A DNA stretch of 9,008 nt from Anaerolineae bacterium (GCA_013693795.1 CP059258.1:1790128-1799135), one strand, 5' to 3'. Shown: positions 1 through 8,029, counted from the first letter of the stretch. Notes: generated by a model from the sequence alone, not told the origin. Translations and numbers: made by a program.

Positions 1-1
1 G

Positions 2-337
2 GCCGGCGGCGGCTCACAGAGCGAGGCCGCTGCAGATCACCGCGACCTGTTTGGTCTGCCCACCGCCCGTCCGCACATCTATGAAACGTCCGGCCTGGGC
101 GCCGCCATCGATGGGGCCGTGGGTTTGGGCCTGCACCCGGACTTCGAGTCGGCCGTGCGCGAGATGACCCGCGTCGGCCAGGTCTTCGACCCCGACCCGG
201 CCACACACCAGCTCTACGATCAGCTCTACCAGCGCGTCTACAAACAGATGTACGCCAGGTTGAAACCCCTGTACGAAGAGATCCGAACGATCACCGGCTA
301 CCCCCAGGCGTTTAGAAACAGATGTGCGCCAGGTTGA
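2..337 (+). CDS. FGGY-family carbohydrate kinase, C-terminal fragment
   Basis: The gene enters from outside the window, and about 111 C-terminal codons are visible. Members of this family phosphorylate a sugar or polyol with ATP in the cytoplasm. Visible marks are the glycine-rich AGGGSQSEAA nucleotide-binding segment, FGLPTARP, the YETSGLGAAIDGAVGLG helix typical of the second FGGY domain, and the C-terminal helix YKQMYARLKPLYEEIR ending in ITGYPQ. Between 29 and 45 the frame reads AADHRD where the family has a segment like ALQITAD. Restoring two bases near 30 and one near 44 recovers it, so a local compensated frameshift is likely. The last residues (AFRNRCAPG, stop at 335-337) are not family-like. 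They come from a 74-bp tandem duplication and a junction with a repeat element, and the native end was probably close to GYPQ (about 306). The sugar substrate cannot be told from this fragment. Confidence 0.85.
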   Translation, partial: AGGGSQSEAAADHRDLFGLPTARPHIYETSGLGAAIDGAVGLGLHPDFESAVREMTRVGQVFDPDPATHQLYDQLYQRVYKQMYARLKPLYEEIRTITGYPQAFRNRCAPG

Positions 338-462
338 AACCCCTGTACGAAGAGATCCGAACGATCACCGGCTACCCCCAGGCGTTTAGAAACAGATGTG
401 CGCCAGGTTGAAACCCTGTACGAAGAGATCCGAACGATCACCGGCTACCCCCAGGCGTTTAG
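242..462 (+). repeat. Three tandem copies of the 74-bp kinase 3' end
   Basis: Copies lie at 242-315, 316-389 and 390-462. Each begins aaacagatgt and ends ggcgtttag. Copies 2 and 3 share a tac-to-tgc change (gatgtgcgcc against gatgtacgcc), so copy 3 probably arose from copy 2 or the reverse. Copy 3 lacks one C in the cccc run, giving 73 bp. The period is not a multiple of three, so copies 2 and 3 are out of frame with copy 1, and the kinase stops inside copy 2. The unit includes the junction between gene and boundary element, so the duplication followed the arrival of that element. Confidence 0.95.
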
Positions 463-531
463 GTGCCAGGGCCGCACCGAACTCCGCAACCCCCAACCCC
501 AACCCCCAACCCCCAACCCCTAACCCCTAAA
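456..531 (+). repeat. Left boundary element plus telomere-like C-rich tract
   Basis: The element starts cgtttaggtgccagggccgc (456-475), continues accgaactccgcaac, and runs into a C-rich tract of CCCCAA and CCCCTAA units (488-531). The same element recurs at 4925 in the same orientation, differing by a 2-bp indel (ccgcacc against ccgcgcacc). In this copy the segment is also enclosed by a 9-bp inverted repeat, gcgtttagg at 455-463 and cctaaacgc at 526-534, which suggests a discrete insertion unit of about 80 bp. No coding capacity or known family was recognised. Confidence 0.8.
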
Positions 532-565
532 CGCTTGATGCATATTGGTTCCGAGACTCAATGAC

Positions 566-725
566 TCACAAGATGAGTGTCTGGAACGCCAAGTCGGGGC
601 GGTCACAATGTCGATTGATCAGAATGCCAAGGTCATAGGCAGCTATCTTGGCGCTGATGCGAGTGAACAAACCCCAGGTTGTATGCGCCCTGGGGAAGTG
701 TAGGCCGAAGCTCTCACACAGTCGG
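566..725 (-). pseudogene. DDE transposase C-terminal remnant, probably IS982-like
   Basis: Reading leftward from about 725, the frame encodes roughly 52 residues with the segments CESFGLHFPRAHTTWGLFTR, ISAKIAAYDLGILINRHCDR and PDLAFQTLIL, ending at a stop at 566-568. The pattern of an (R)A(H/R)xxWGL-TRIxAK-AAY-LGI-NR--GRP-LAF helix near the C-terminus is, from memory, characteristic of IS982-type transposases. IS4- or IS5-like relatives are alternatives. The upstream part of the gene, including the catalytic DDE residues, is missing: the frame runs directly into the palindrome array at about 721. It is therefore a dead stub truncated by, or at the edge of, the array. The DNA on either side (532-565) shows no clear IS terminus. 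Confidence 0.6.
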
Positions 726-1020
726 GCGTCCCTACGGGACGCAATCCCGCGCCGCTCCTTCCGCCGCGTCGGGGTGTTCACCCCTAAAATCGGGCGTCCC
801 TACGGGACGGGCGCGTACCCGCGGCATGGGCTAAAGTCGGGCGTTCCTACGGGACGCGATCCCGCGCCGCTCCTTCCGCCGCGTCGGGGCGTTCGCCCCT
901 AAAGTCAGGCGTCCCTACGGGACGCGATCCCGCCGTACCTTCCGCCGCGCCGGGGCGTTCGCCCCTAAAATCGGGCGTTCCTACGGGACGCGATCCCGCC
1001 GTACCATCCGCCCCGACGGC

Positions 1021-3730
1021 GTGTTCAACATTCGCCATCAACCGCACCGCGCCCCGTAGGGGCGCATGAATTTAGCCCCGATACACGTACGTTCTCCGCG
1101 TCCCGTAGGGACGCCTGAATTGCGCATCGAGGCACGCATTCTCGCGCCCCGTCGAGACGTTCGCCCCTAGAGTCAACCGTCCCTACGGGACGGGCGCGTA
1201 TCCGCGGCATGGGCTAAAGTCAGGCGTCCCTACGGGACGCGATCTCGCGCCGTACCTTCCGCCGCGTCGGGGCGTTCGCCCCTAAAATCGGGCGTCCCTA
1301 CGGGACGGGCGTATCCGCGGCATGGGCTAAAGTCAGGCGTCCCTACGGGACGCGATCTCGCGCCGTACCTTCCGCCGCGTCGGGGCGTTCGCCCCTAAAA
1401 TCGGGCGTCCCTACGGGACGGGCGCGTATCCCGCGGCATGGGCTAAAGTCGGGCGTCCCTACGGGACGCGATCTCGCGCCGTACCTTCCGCCGCGCCGAG
1501 ACGTTCGCCCCTAGAGTCAACCGTCCCTACGGGACGGGCGCGTATCCGCGGCATGGGCTAAAGTCAGGCGTCCCTACGGGACGCGATCTCGCGCCGTACC
1601 TTCCGCCGCGTCGGGGCGTTCGCCCCTAAAATCGGGCGTCCCTACGGGACGGGCGCGTATCCGCGGCATGGGCTAAAGTCGGGCGTCCCTACGGGACGCG
1701 ACCTCGCGCCACACCTTCCGCCCCGACGGCGTGTTCAACATTCGCCATCGACCGCACCGCGCCCCGTAGGGGCGCATGAATTTAGCCCCGATGCACGTAC
1801 GCGTTCACGCGTCCCGTAGGGACGCCTGAATTGCGCATCGAGGCACGCGCATTCTCGCACCCCGTCGAGACGTTCGCCCCTAGAGTCAACCGTCCCTACG
1901 GGACGGGCGCGTATCCGCGGCATGGGCTAAAGTCGGGCGTCCCTACGGGACGCGATCCCGCCGTACCTTCCGCCCCGACGGCGTGTTCAACATTCGCCAT
2001 CAACCGCACCGCGCCCCGTAGGGGCGCATGAATTTAGCCCCGATACACGTACGCGTTCTCACGCGCCCCGTAGGGACGCCTGAATTGCGCATCGAGGCAC
2101 GCGCATTCTCGCGCCCCGTCGAGACGTTCGCCCCTAGAGTCAACCGTCCCTACGGGACGGGCGCGTATCCGCGGCATGGGCTAAAGTCGGGCGTCCCTAC
2201 GGGACGCGATCCCGCGCCGTACCTTCCGCCCCGACGGCGTGTTCAACATTCGCCATCAACCGCACCGCGCCCCGTAGGGGCGCATGAATTTAGCCCCGAT
2301 ACACGTACGCGTTCTCGCGTCCCGTAGGGACGCCTGAATTGCGCATCGAGGCACGCATTCTCGCGCCCCGTCGAGACGTTCGCCCCTAGAGTCAACCGTC
2401 CCTACGGGACGGGCGCGTATCCGCGGCATGGGCTAAAGTCAGGCGTCCCTACGGGACGCGATCTCGCGCCGTACCTTCCGCCGCGCCGAGACGTTCGCCC
2501 CTAGAGTCAACCGTCCCTACGGGACGGGCGCGTATCCGCGGCATGGGCTAAAGTCAGGCGTCCCTACGGGACGCGATCTCGCCGTACCTTCCGCCGCGTC
2601 GGGGCGTTCGCCCCTAAAATCGGGCGTCCCTACGGGACGGGCGCGTATCCCGGCATGGGCTAAAGTCGGGCGTCCCTACGGGACGCGACCTCGCGCCACA
2701 CCTTCCACTCCGACGGAGCGTTCGACATCCGCCATCGACCGCACCGCGCCCCGTAGGGGCGCATGAATTTAGCCCCGATACACGTACGCGTTCTCACGCG
2801 TCCCGTAGGGACGCCTGAATTGCGCATCGCGGCACGCATTCTCGCACCCCGTCGAGACGTTCGCCCCTAGAGTCAACCGTCCCTACGGGACGGGCGCGTA
2901 TCCCACGTGGCATGGGCTAAAGTCGGGCGTCCCTACGGGACGCAATCCCGCGCCACACCTTCCGCCCCGACGGCGTGTTCAACATTCGCCATCGACCGCA
3001 CCGCGCCCCGTAGGGGCACATGAATTTAGCCCCGATGCACGTACGCGTTCTCGCGTCCCGTAGGGACGCCTGAATTGCGCATCGAGGCACGCATTCTCGC
3101 ACCCCGTCGAGACGTTCGCCCCTAGAGTCAACCGTCCCTACGGGACGGGCGCGTATCCCACGTGGCATGGCCTAAAATCGGGCGTCCCTACGGGACGCGA
3201 TCTCGCGCCGCACCTTCCGCCGCGTCGGGACATTCGACATCCGCCATCGACCGCACCGCGCCCCGTAGGGGCGCATGAATTTAGCCCCGATGCACGTACG
3301 CGTTCTCGCGCGTCCCGTAGGGACACCTGAATTGCGCACCGAGGCACGCATTCTCGCACCCCGTCGAGACGTTCGCCCCTAGAGTCAACCGTCCCTACGG
3401 GACGGGCGCGTATCCCACGTGGCATGGCCTAAAATCGGGCGTCCCTACGGGACGCGATCTCGCGCCGCACCTTCCGCCGCGCCGGGACATTCGACATCCG
3501 CCATCGACCGCACCGCGCCCCGTAGGGGCGCATGAATTTAGCCCCGATGCACGTACGCGTTCTCGCGCGTCCCGTAGGGACACCTGAATTGCGCACCGAG
3601 GCACGCGCATTCTCGCACCCCGTCGAGACGTTCGCCCCTAGAGTCAACCGTCCCTACGGGACGGGCGCGTATCCCACGCGGCATGGGCTAAAGTCGGGCG
3701 TCCCTACGGGACGCAATCTCGCGCTCCTTC
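1021..3730. repeat. Higher-order ~255-bp modules with inverted hairpins, eight copies
   Basis: Within the array, eight longer modules begin with gttcaacattcgccatc or a variant at about 1023, 1733, 1985, 2241, 2720, 2977, 3232 and 3489. Each holds, in order, gccccgtaggggc (first at 1051-1063) followed by gcatgaatttagcccc, the reversed core cgtcccgtagggacg (first at 1099-1113; near 2064 the core begins gcccc instead) followed by cctgaattgcgcatcg, then caccccgtcgagacgttcgc, and then a forward hairpin preceded by cctagagtcaacc. Where modules are adjacent, the period is 252-257 bp (1733 to 2241, and 2720 to 3489). Elsewhere simple 115-bp dimers intervene. The mosaic implies local amplification of blocks of several hairpins rather than single-unit insertion. 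Confidence 0.88.
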
Positions 3731-4924
3731 CGCCGCGCCGGGGTGTTCGCCCCTAAAATCGGGCGTCCCTACGGGACGGGCGCGTACCGCGGCATGGGCT
3801 AAAGTCGGGCGTCCCTACGGGACGCGATCCCGCGCCGCTCCTTCCGCCGCGTCGGGGCGTTCGCCCCTAAAATCGGGCGTCCCTACGGGACGGGCGCGTA
3901 TCCCGCGGCATGGGCTAAAGTCGGGCGTCCCTACGGGACGCAATCTCGCGCCGCTCCTTCCGCCGCGCCGGGGTGTTCGCCCCTAAAGTCGGGCGTCCCT
4001 ACGGGACGCAATCTCGCGCGCTCCTTCCGCCGCGCCGGGGTGTTCGCCCCTAAAGTCGGGCGTCCCTACGAGACGCAATCCCGCGCCGTACCTTCCGCCG
4101 CGCCGGGATGTTCGCCCCTAAAATCGGGCGTCCCTACGGGACGGGCGCGTATCCCGCGGCATGGGCTAAAGTCGGGCGTCCCTACGGGACGCAATCTCGC
4201 GCCTACCTTCGCGCCGGGGTGTTCGCCCCTAAAGTCGGGCGTCCCTACGGGACGCGATCCCGCCGTACCTTCCGCCGCGCCGGGGTGTTCGCCCCTAAAA
4301 TCGGGCGCCCCTACGGGACGGGCGCGTACCCCGTGGCATGGGCTAAAGTCGGGCGTCCCTACGGGACGCAATCCCGCCGTACCTTCCGCCGCGTCGGGGC
4401 GTTCGCCCCTAAAATCGGGCGTCCCTACGGGACGGGCGCGTACCCGCGGCATGGGCTAAAGTCGGGCGTCCCTACGGGACGGGCGCGTATCCCGCGGCAT
4501 GGGCTAAAGTCGGGCGTCCCTACGGGACGCAATCTCGCGCGCTCCTTCCGCCGCGTCGGGGCGTTCGCCCCTAAAATCGGGCGTCCCTACGGGACGGGCG
4601 CGTATCCGCGGCATGGGCTAAAGTCGGGCGTCCCTACGGGACGCAATCTCGCGCCGCTCCTTCCGCCGCGCCGGGGTGTTCGCCCCTAAAATCGGGCGTC
4701 CCTACGGGACGGGCGCGTATCCCGGCATGGGCTAAAGTCGGGCGTCCCTACGGGACGCAATCTCGCGCCGCTCCTTCCGCCGCGTCGGGGCGTTCGCCCC
4801 TAAAATCGGGCGTCCCTACGGGACGGGCGCGTATCCCGGCATGGGCTAAAGTCGGGCGTCCCTACGGGACGCAATCTCGCGCCGCTCCTTCCGCCGCGCC
4901 GGGGTGTTCGCCCCTGGAGTCAAC
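3731..4924. repeat. Homogeneous ~115-bp dimer tract at right end of array
   Basis: This part lacks the long inverted modules and consists mostly of ~115-bp dimers: ttcgcccctaaaatcggg recurs at about 3745, 3860, 4564, 4679 and 4793, that is at 114-115 bp steps. Sequence variants differ from the centre of the array: units here mostly read gtcgggcg with caatctcgcgc, while the 1200-2600 stretch favours gtcaggcg with gatctcgcgccgtacc. Block-specific variants indicate recent local homogenisation. The final unit is cut at cctggagtcaaccg (ending 4926), directly at the right boundary element. Confidence 0.85.
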
Positions 4925-5012
4925 CGTTTAGGTGCCAGGGCCGCGCACCGAACTCCGCAACCCCAACCCCTAACCCCTAACCCCAACCCCTAACCCCTAA
5001 CCCCCAACCCCC
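4925..5012 (+). repeat. Right boundary element plus telomere-like C-rich tract
   Basis: This is a second copy of cgtttaggtgccagggccgc followed by gcaccgaactccgcaac and a longer CCCCTAA/CCCCAA tract (4959-5012). It has the same orientation as the copy at 456. Its cg overlaps the last bases of an array unit (agtcaaccg), so the junction is seamless. It does not show the closing cctaaacgc arm present in the left copy. It lies just beyond the stop codon of the minus-strand surface-protein gene. I see no classic rho-independent terminator here. Confidence 0.8.
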
Positions 5013-5024
5013 ATTTCCCGCTCA

Positions 5025-7659
5025 TTATCTCTTACGCGCCACGCCGTTGGCTTTGCCGGGCGAGGGGGCCACGCGTCGGTCCAGGTATGGGCGTCGATGC
5101 GGCTGTAGCTGACATCGGCAGCCAGCGCGGTACTCGACCGTGTCAATCACCCGACGCCGTGGGTTCAACAGGCGCACACGCCCCCATCGTCGCTCAGGTC
5201 TAGCCCGCTGTGGCTGCGGTACAGCACCAGGAAACCGCCGGCGGCAATCCGTGTGCCCCGCCGAATCTGATAGGCGCGAGTGTTGGGGCCGGTGTCCAGG
5301 TACCAGCTCCCGACGTCGAGGCCCGTGATGTCAGGTTGGCCAGTTCGATCCACTCATCGCCCGTATCGACCTTACCATCCCCGTCCCAATCGGTGTCCGC
5401 CGGCACGGCCAGCAGCTCATTGATCCGCACCGCCACCACCACGGTGGGTGTGGGTGTCGGAGTCTTGCGCGGCGTCACGGTCTTGATGGGCGGCGGCTGC
5501 GTGGCCACCGGTGTGGTGGGGTCGCGGTGGGCCCTCCGGCGTCGCAGTCGGTTGTGCCGGTGTGGGGTTGCGGTCGGCTCGACCGGCGTCGCAGTAGCCG
5601 TGGGCGTTGCGGTCGGCTCGACCGGCGTTGGCGTATCGGTCGGCGTTGCGGTCGGCTCGGGCGTCGGCGTATCGGTCGGCGTCGCGGTCGGCGTACGCGT
5701 GGGGTATCGGTGGGCGTCGGCGTGGCCGTCGGCGCGGTCGGCGTTGGGGTTGGCGTTGGCGTGGGGGTATCGGTTGGCGTTGGCGTGGCCGTCGGCGCGG
5801 TCGGCGTCGCGGTGGGCGTACGCGTGGGGGTATCGGTTGGCGTTGGCGTGGCCGTCGGCGCGGTCGGCGTCGCGGTGGGCGTACGCGTGGGCGTGTTGGT
5901 GGGCGTCGGCGTGGCCGTCGGTCCCGCCGGTGTGGCGGTATGGGTGGGCGTCGGTGAAGGCGTGTCGGTCGGCGTAGGTGTCGAGGCCGGCGCCTGGGTT
6001 GCGGTGGCAACCACGGTCCAGGTCGGCGTCGGCGTATGGGTGGGCGCCGCGCTGGGCGTCGGCGTCGCTGTGAGCGGCGGCGGCTGCGTGGCGGTTGCCA
6101 CCGGGCCTGGGGTGTGGGTGGGCGTCGGCGTGCGCGCGGCGCCCGTGTCGGCGTGTTCGTCGGCAGGCGGGTGGGCGTACGCGTGGGGACCGGGGTCCAG
6201 GTCGCTGTCGGCGGTACAGTCACTCGATCCCACCACACCCGGATGCGCGCAACCCCGAGGTGCTCGTAGTATTCGACCAACATGTTGTGTGAACCCTGGG
6301 TCAGCGCGTAATCGACGGTGATTTCACGTATACCGCCATCCTGCCAGGCGTCGATCACCGGTTGGCCATCGATGAACAGGCGCATGCCATCATCGACGAT
6401 CGTACGGAAGCGGTAGGCCCTGCTCGAACCAGACGGACCGTGTCCAGCGGGCCGAAAAATTGTCGGACGGGATGCCCGGCCCCGGCGAGCCAAAACCCCA
6501 ATCGAAGTCGATCACCGGATCGTTACGCACCAGGGCGGGGCTGCCATCCAGGAAGCGGTTCGTCCAGTACTCGCCGCGCCAGTCGGGGAACGGTGTGATC
6601 TTGTCCCACCAGAACATCATCATGGCGTCGCCCACCGCCTCGAAATACTCGACGCGCAGGGCGTGATCGCCCCCACGCAGGGTCAAGTCGGTGGTGATCT
6701 CGCGGCGGCTGCCGACACGCCAGTCGTCCATGACGAGCAGGCCATCGATGTAGAAACGTACGCCGTCGTCGACGATCGCATGAAAACGGTACACGCCCTC
6801 GTCGAAGTTGAGGGTGCGCGTCCAACGTGCGGAGAAGTTATCCGCCGGGTAGCCGGGGGCAAAACTGCCCGGCCCCAGTTGAAATTGATCGCGTTGTCGT
6901 TACGCACCAGGGCCGGCGCACCGAGCAGGTCGCGGTTGGTGAAATACTCACCACGCCACGCGGTGATCACCGGTGGTGGGGTGGACGTCGGCGGCGGCGG
7001 CAGGGGCGTTGGCGTGGCGGTCACCACAATGGGTGGGAACGTCGGCGTCGCGGTGACGACGATCGGGGCCCGGGTGGGTGTGGCCGTCGGAAACACCCAT
7101 GGCGTGGCGGTGGGGGTCGCAGTCGTGATGACCAGAGCGGTCGCGGTGGGGCTGGGCGTAACGCTGGGGACGAGCGTCGCGACACCGGGCAGTACGCGTA
7201 CCAGGGCTGAAGCACGCGCACCGGTGTCCTGCGACTCAGCAACCACTTGCAGCGTCGGTAGGCCTGACCAGGGCGCTTCACTGGGCACGGTGATGCCGGT
7301 ACGGAAGCCCCCGTCACTTCCCACCGTGACCACACCCAGCGCCAGACGCTCGTCGAGCGCCCCGCGGCGGGCAGGGGGTTACGCACGTAGAGCACGACGG
7401 TATTGAATGGCTGCCAGTTGGCCCTTCGGCCAGGATAAGGCTGCCGGCCGTGGTGGTATTGGGCAGTAGGGCCAGGACCGGTAAACCGGCCGGTGTGGCT
7501 GTCGGTGTGGGCGTCACCTGTGATCCGCGGTTGAAGACGCCGCTGACCAAACCGGCCAGACCAAGCAGGGCTAACACGGCGACCGTGGCCGCGCTATAGA
7601 TCAGCCAGCGCGCGCCGACCGGATGACGCACCGGGTGTTGGGCCAGTGGGTGGTACCAT
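5025..7659 (-). CDS. Membrane-anchored PA14/lamin-tail multidomain surface protein (frameshifted)
   Basis: Restoring about 17 missing bases gives one gene of 884 codons from ATG 7659 (AAGGAG ribosome site 8 nt upstream) to TAA 5025-5027. In order it shows a short N-terminus; one membrane helix ([20 protein letters not shown], about 7555-7612); a Thr/Pro stretch; a beta-sandwich-like domain ([33 protein letters not shown]); a second Thr/Pro linker; two PA14-like domains (about 6958-6600 and 6581-6225), each with [22 protein letters not shown] and a WWD end; a ~250-residue TPT-rich linker; and a lamin-tail-like domain (about 5440-5040) with [30 protein letters not shown] and [12 protein letters not shown]14 modules often bind glycans and lamin-tail domains occur in secreted bacterial proteins, so an extracellular anchored role is inferred. 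No catalytic domain is seen. All breaks are losses, at about 7650 (two), 7423, 7361, 6875, 6419 (two), 6141, 5703, 5565, 5531, 5519, 5326, 5177, 5128 (two) and 5066. Sequence error is therefore likelier than decay. Confidence 0.82.
5695..5885 (-). repeat. 63-bp in-gene minisatellite coding a Thr/Pro linker
   Basis: Three consecutive 63-bp units (for example gcgta at 5816 and again at 5879) encode a 21-residue repeat reading [20 protein letters not shown] with small variations. The period is a multiple of three, so copy-number change would keep the frame. The surrounding 5455-6225 stretch is a more degenerate Thr/Pro/Ala repeat of the same kind. It should form an extended, probably O-glycosylated or wall-spanning stalk between the PA14 pair and the terminal lamin-tail-like domain. 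This is inference from composition. The GC-rich repetition also explains several of the suspected missing bases in this part. Confidence 0.8.
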
Positions 7660-7667
7660 TTTGACGA

Positions 7668-7673
7668 CTCCTT
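7668..7673 (-). promoter_or_regulatory. Ribosome binding site deciding start of the surface protein
   Basis: On the minus strand AAGGAG is followed by 8 nt and then ATG at 7659-7657. The frame from this ATG is not the frame of the membrane helix. Two missing bases in the cca-ccc-act-ggccc stretch just after it join the two into a start reading M-V-P-P followed by RHPVGARW. This choice is preferred over the ATG at 7754, which has no ribosome site and a leader without family character. Confidence 0.6.
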
Positions 7674-7875
7674 CCAGGCGTTAGAGACCGACGGTTGTTC
7701 AGAGCCTGTGTGCTGAAATTCTGACCGCACAAGCGAACGTCTTGCCAGCTCCACTGCCGGGTGAATGGATCCGAATTTGGGTACGATGGTGCAGCCATGA
7801 TGAACGTGCGGCAGGCAGGGCGTGCAGCTTCCGTAGGAGATGACGATCGGGCGGTGCGGTTTGTTCCGCTGAGGT

Positions 7876-7903
7876 TTGACAATTGGCCGGATGTCAGTAG
7901 ACT
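7876..7903 (+). promoter_or_regulatory. Candidate sigma70-type promoter for the binding-protein gene
   Basis: A perfect TTGACA (7876-7881) is followed after 16 nt by TAGACT (7898-7903), which matches TATAAT at 4 of 6 positions. It points toward the gene starting at 8037. The MITE-like element begins immediately after the -10 box, so the transcript would start within that palindrome and carry a hairpin in its leader. Only sequence resemblance supports this. Confidence 0.35.
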
Positions 7904-7905
7904 TA

Positions 7906-7972
7906 GAGCCTATCCGAATGACCCGGAAAACGCGTCACAGTGTTGCCCCGTGACGGTTATGCGGATAGGCTC
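7906..7972. mobile_element. 67-bp MITE-like palindromic element
   Basis: Perfect 11-bp terminal inverted repeats, gagcctatccg (7906-7916) and cggataggctc (7962-7972), are flanked on both sides by TTA (7903-7905 and 7973-7975), a possible 3-bp target duplication. A nested arm (cgtcac near 7932, gtgacg near 7950) extends the palindrome. It is too short to encode a transposase. It lies between divergent promoters, so a transcription terminator is unlikely. It could be mobilised by an IS with similar ends, but none is in the window. A simple leader hairpin is the alternative. Confidence 0.55.
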
Positions 7973-8023
7973 TTAAGCGGCCCCACGAACCGAGACCTCC
8001 CATAGACCATTCTGACAGACACC

Positions 8024-8029
8024 GAGGAG
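8024..8029 (+). promoter_or_regulatory. Ribosome binding site of the sugar-binding lipoprotein
   Basis: GAGGAG lies 7 nt before ATG 8037. This fixes the start at the lipoprotein signal peptide instead of at the in-frame ATG 8224 inside the mature domain, which has no comparable site. Confidence 0.75.

Larger units (their letters stand above)
720..4924. repeat. Giant palindrome (BIME-like) array, about 53 forward units
   Basis: A 4.2-kb non-coding array is built on the imperfect palindrome cgtccctacgggacg (6-bp stem, 3-base centre), counted by eye about 53 times in this orientation, including four variants (for example cgttcctacgggacg at 842 and 976, and a cgagacg version near 4064). Flanks alternate. 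One type is preceded by gcccctaaaatcggg or cctagagtcaacc and followed by ggcgcgtatccgcggcatgg. The other is preceded by gggctaaagtcggg and followed by cgatcccgc or caatctcgc plus a cttccgccgcg spacer. Centre-to-centre distances alternate about 46 and 68 bp, giving a ~115-bp dimer. Each hairpin also carries CTAAA-type and GGG tracts. Such paired palindromes recall REP/BIME elements, although no known family was recognised. Long stop-free frames on both strands are by-products of GC-rich repetition. Confidence 0.93.

Noticed and set aside
488..531. True chromosome end (telomere), from CCCCTAA repeats
   Set aside because: The tract is short and degenerate, lies internally with genes on both sides, and has a second copy at 4959-5012. 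It is an interstitial repeat.
4040..4689. Long open frames on both strands in the array (up to 193 codons, peptides like SGVPTGR and RPVGTPDF)
   Set aside because: They are by-products of GC-rich palindromes with few stops. Both strands and several frames are open at once, units change frame between copies, and no ribosome site or protein family was recognised.
720..4924. Possible CRISPR array, given many short palindromic repeats
   Set aside because: The sequences between palindromes are themselves repeated and fall into a few classes, the spacing alternates 46/68 bp, and no cas gene is in the window.
5210..6321. Plus-strand open frames rich in Val/Gly and Arg/Gly over 5210-6321
   Set aside because: They are the complement of the Thr/Pro-coding minus-strand linker. 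The minus-strand frame has recognisable domains on both sides.
7902..7976. Rho-independent terminator at the 7906-7972 palindrome
   Set aside because: It lies between divergent gene starts, has a long loop between its outer arms and is not followed by a T-run.
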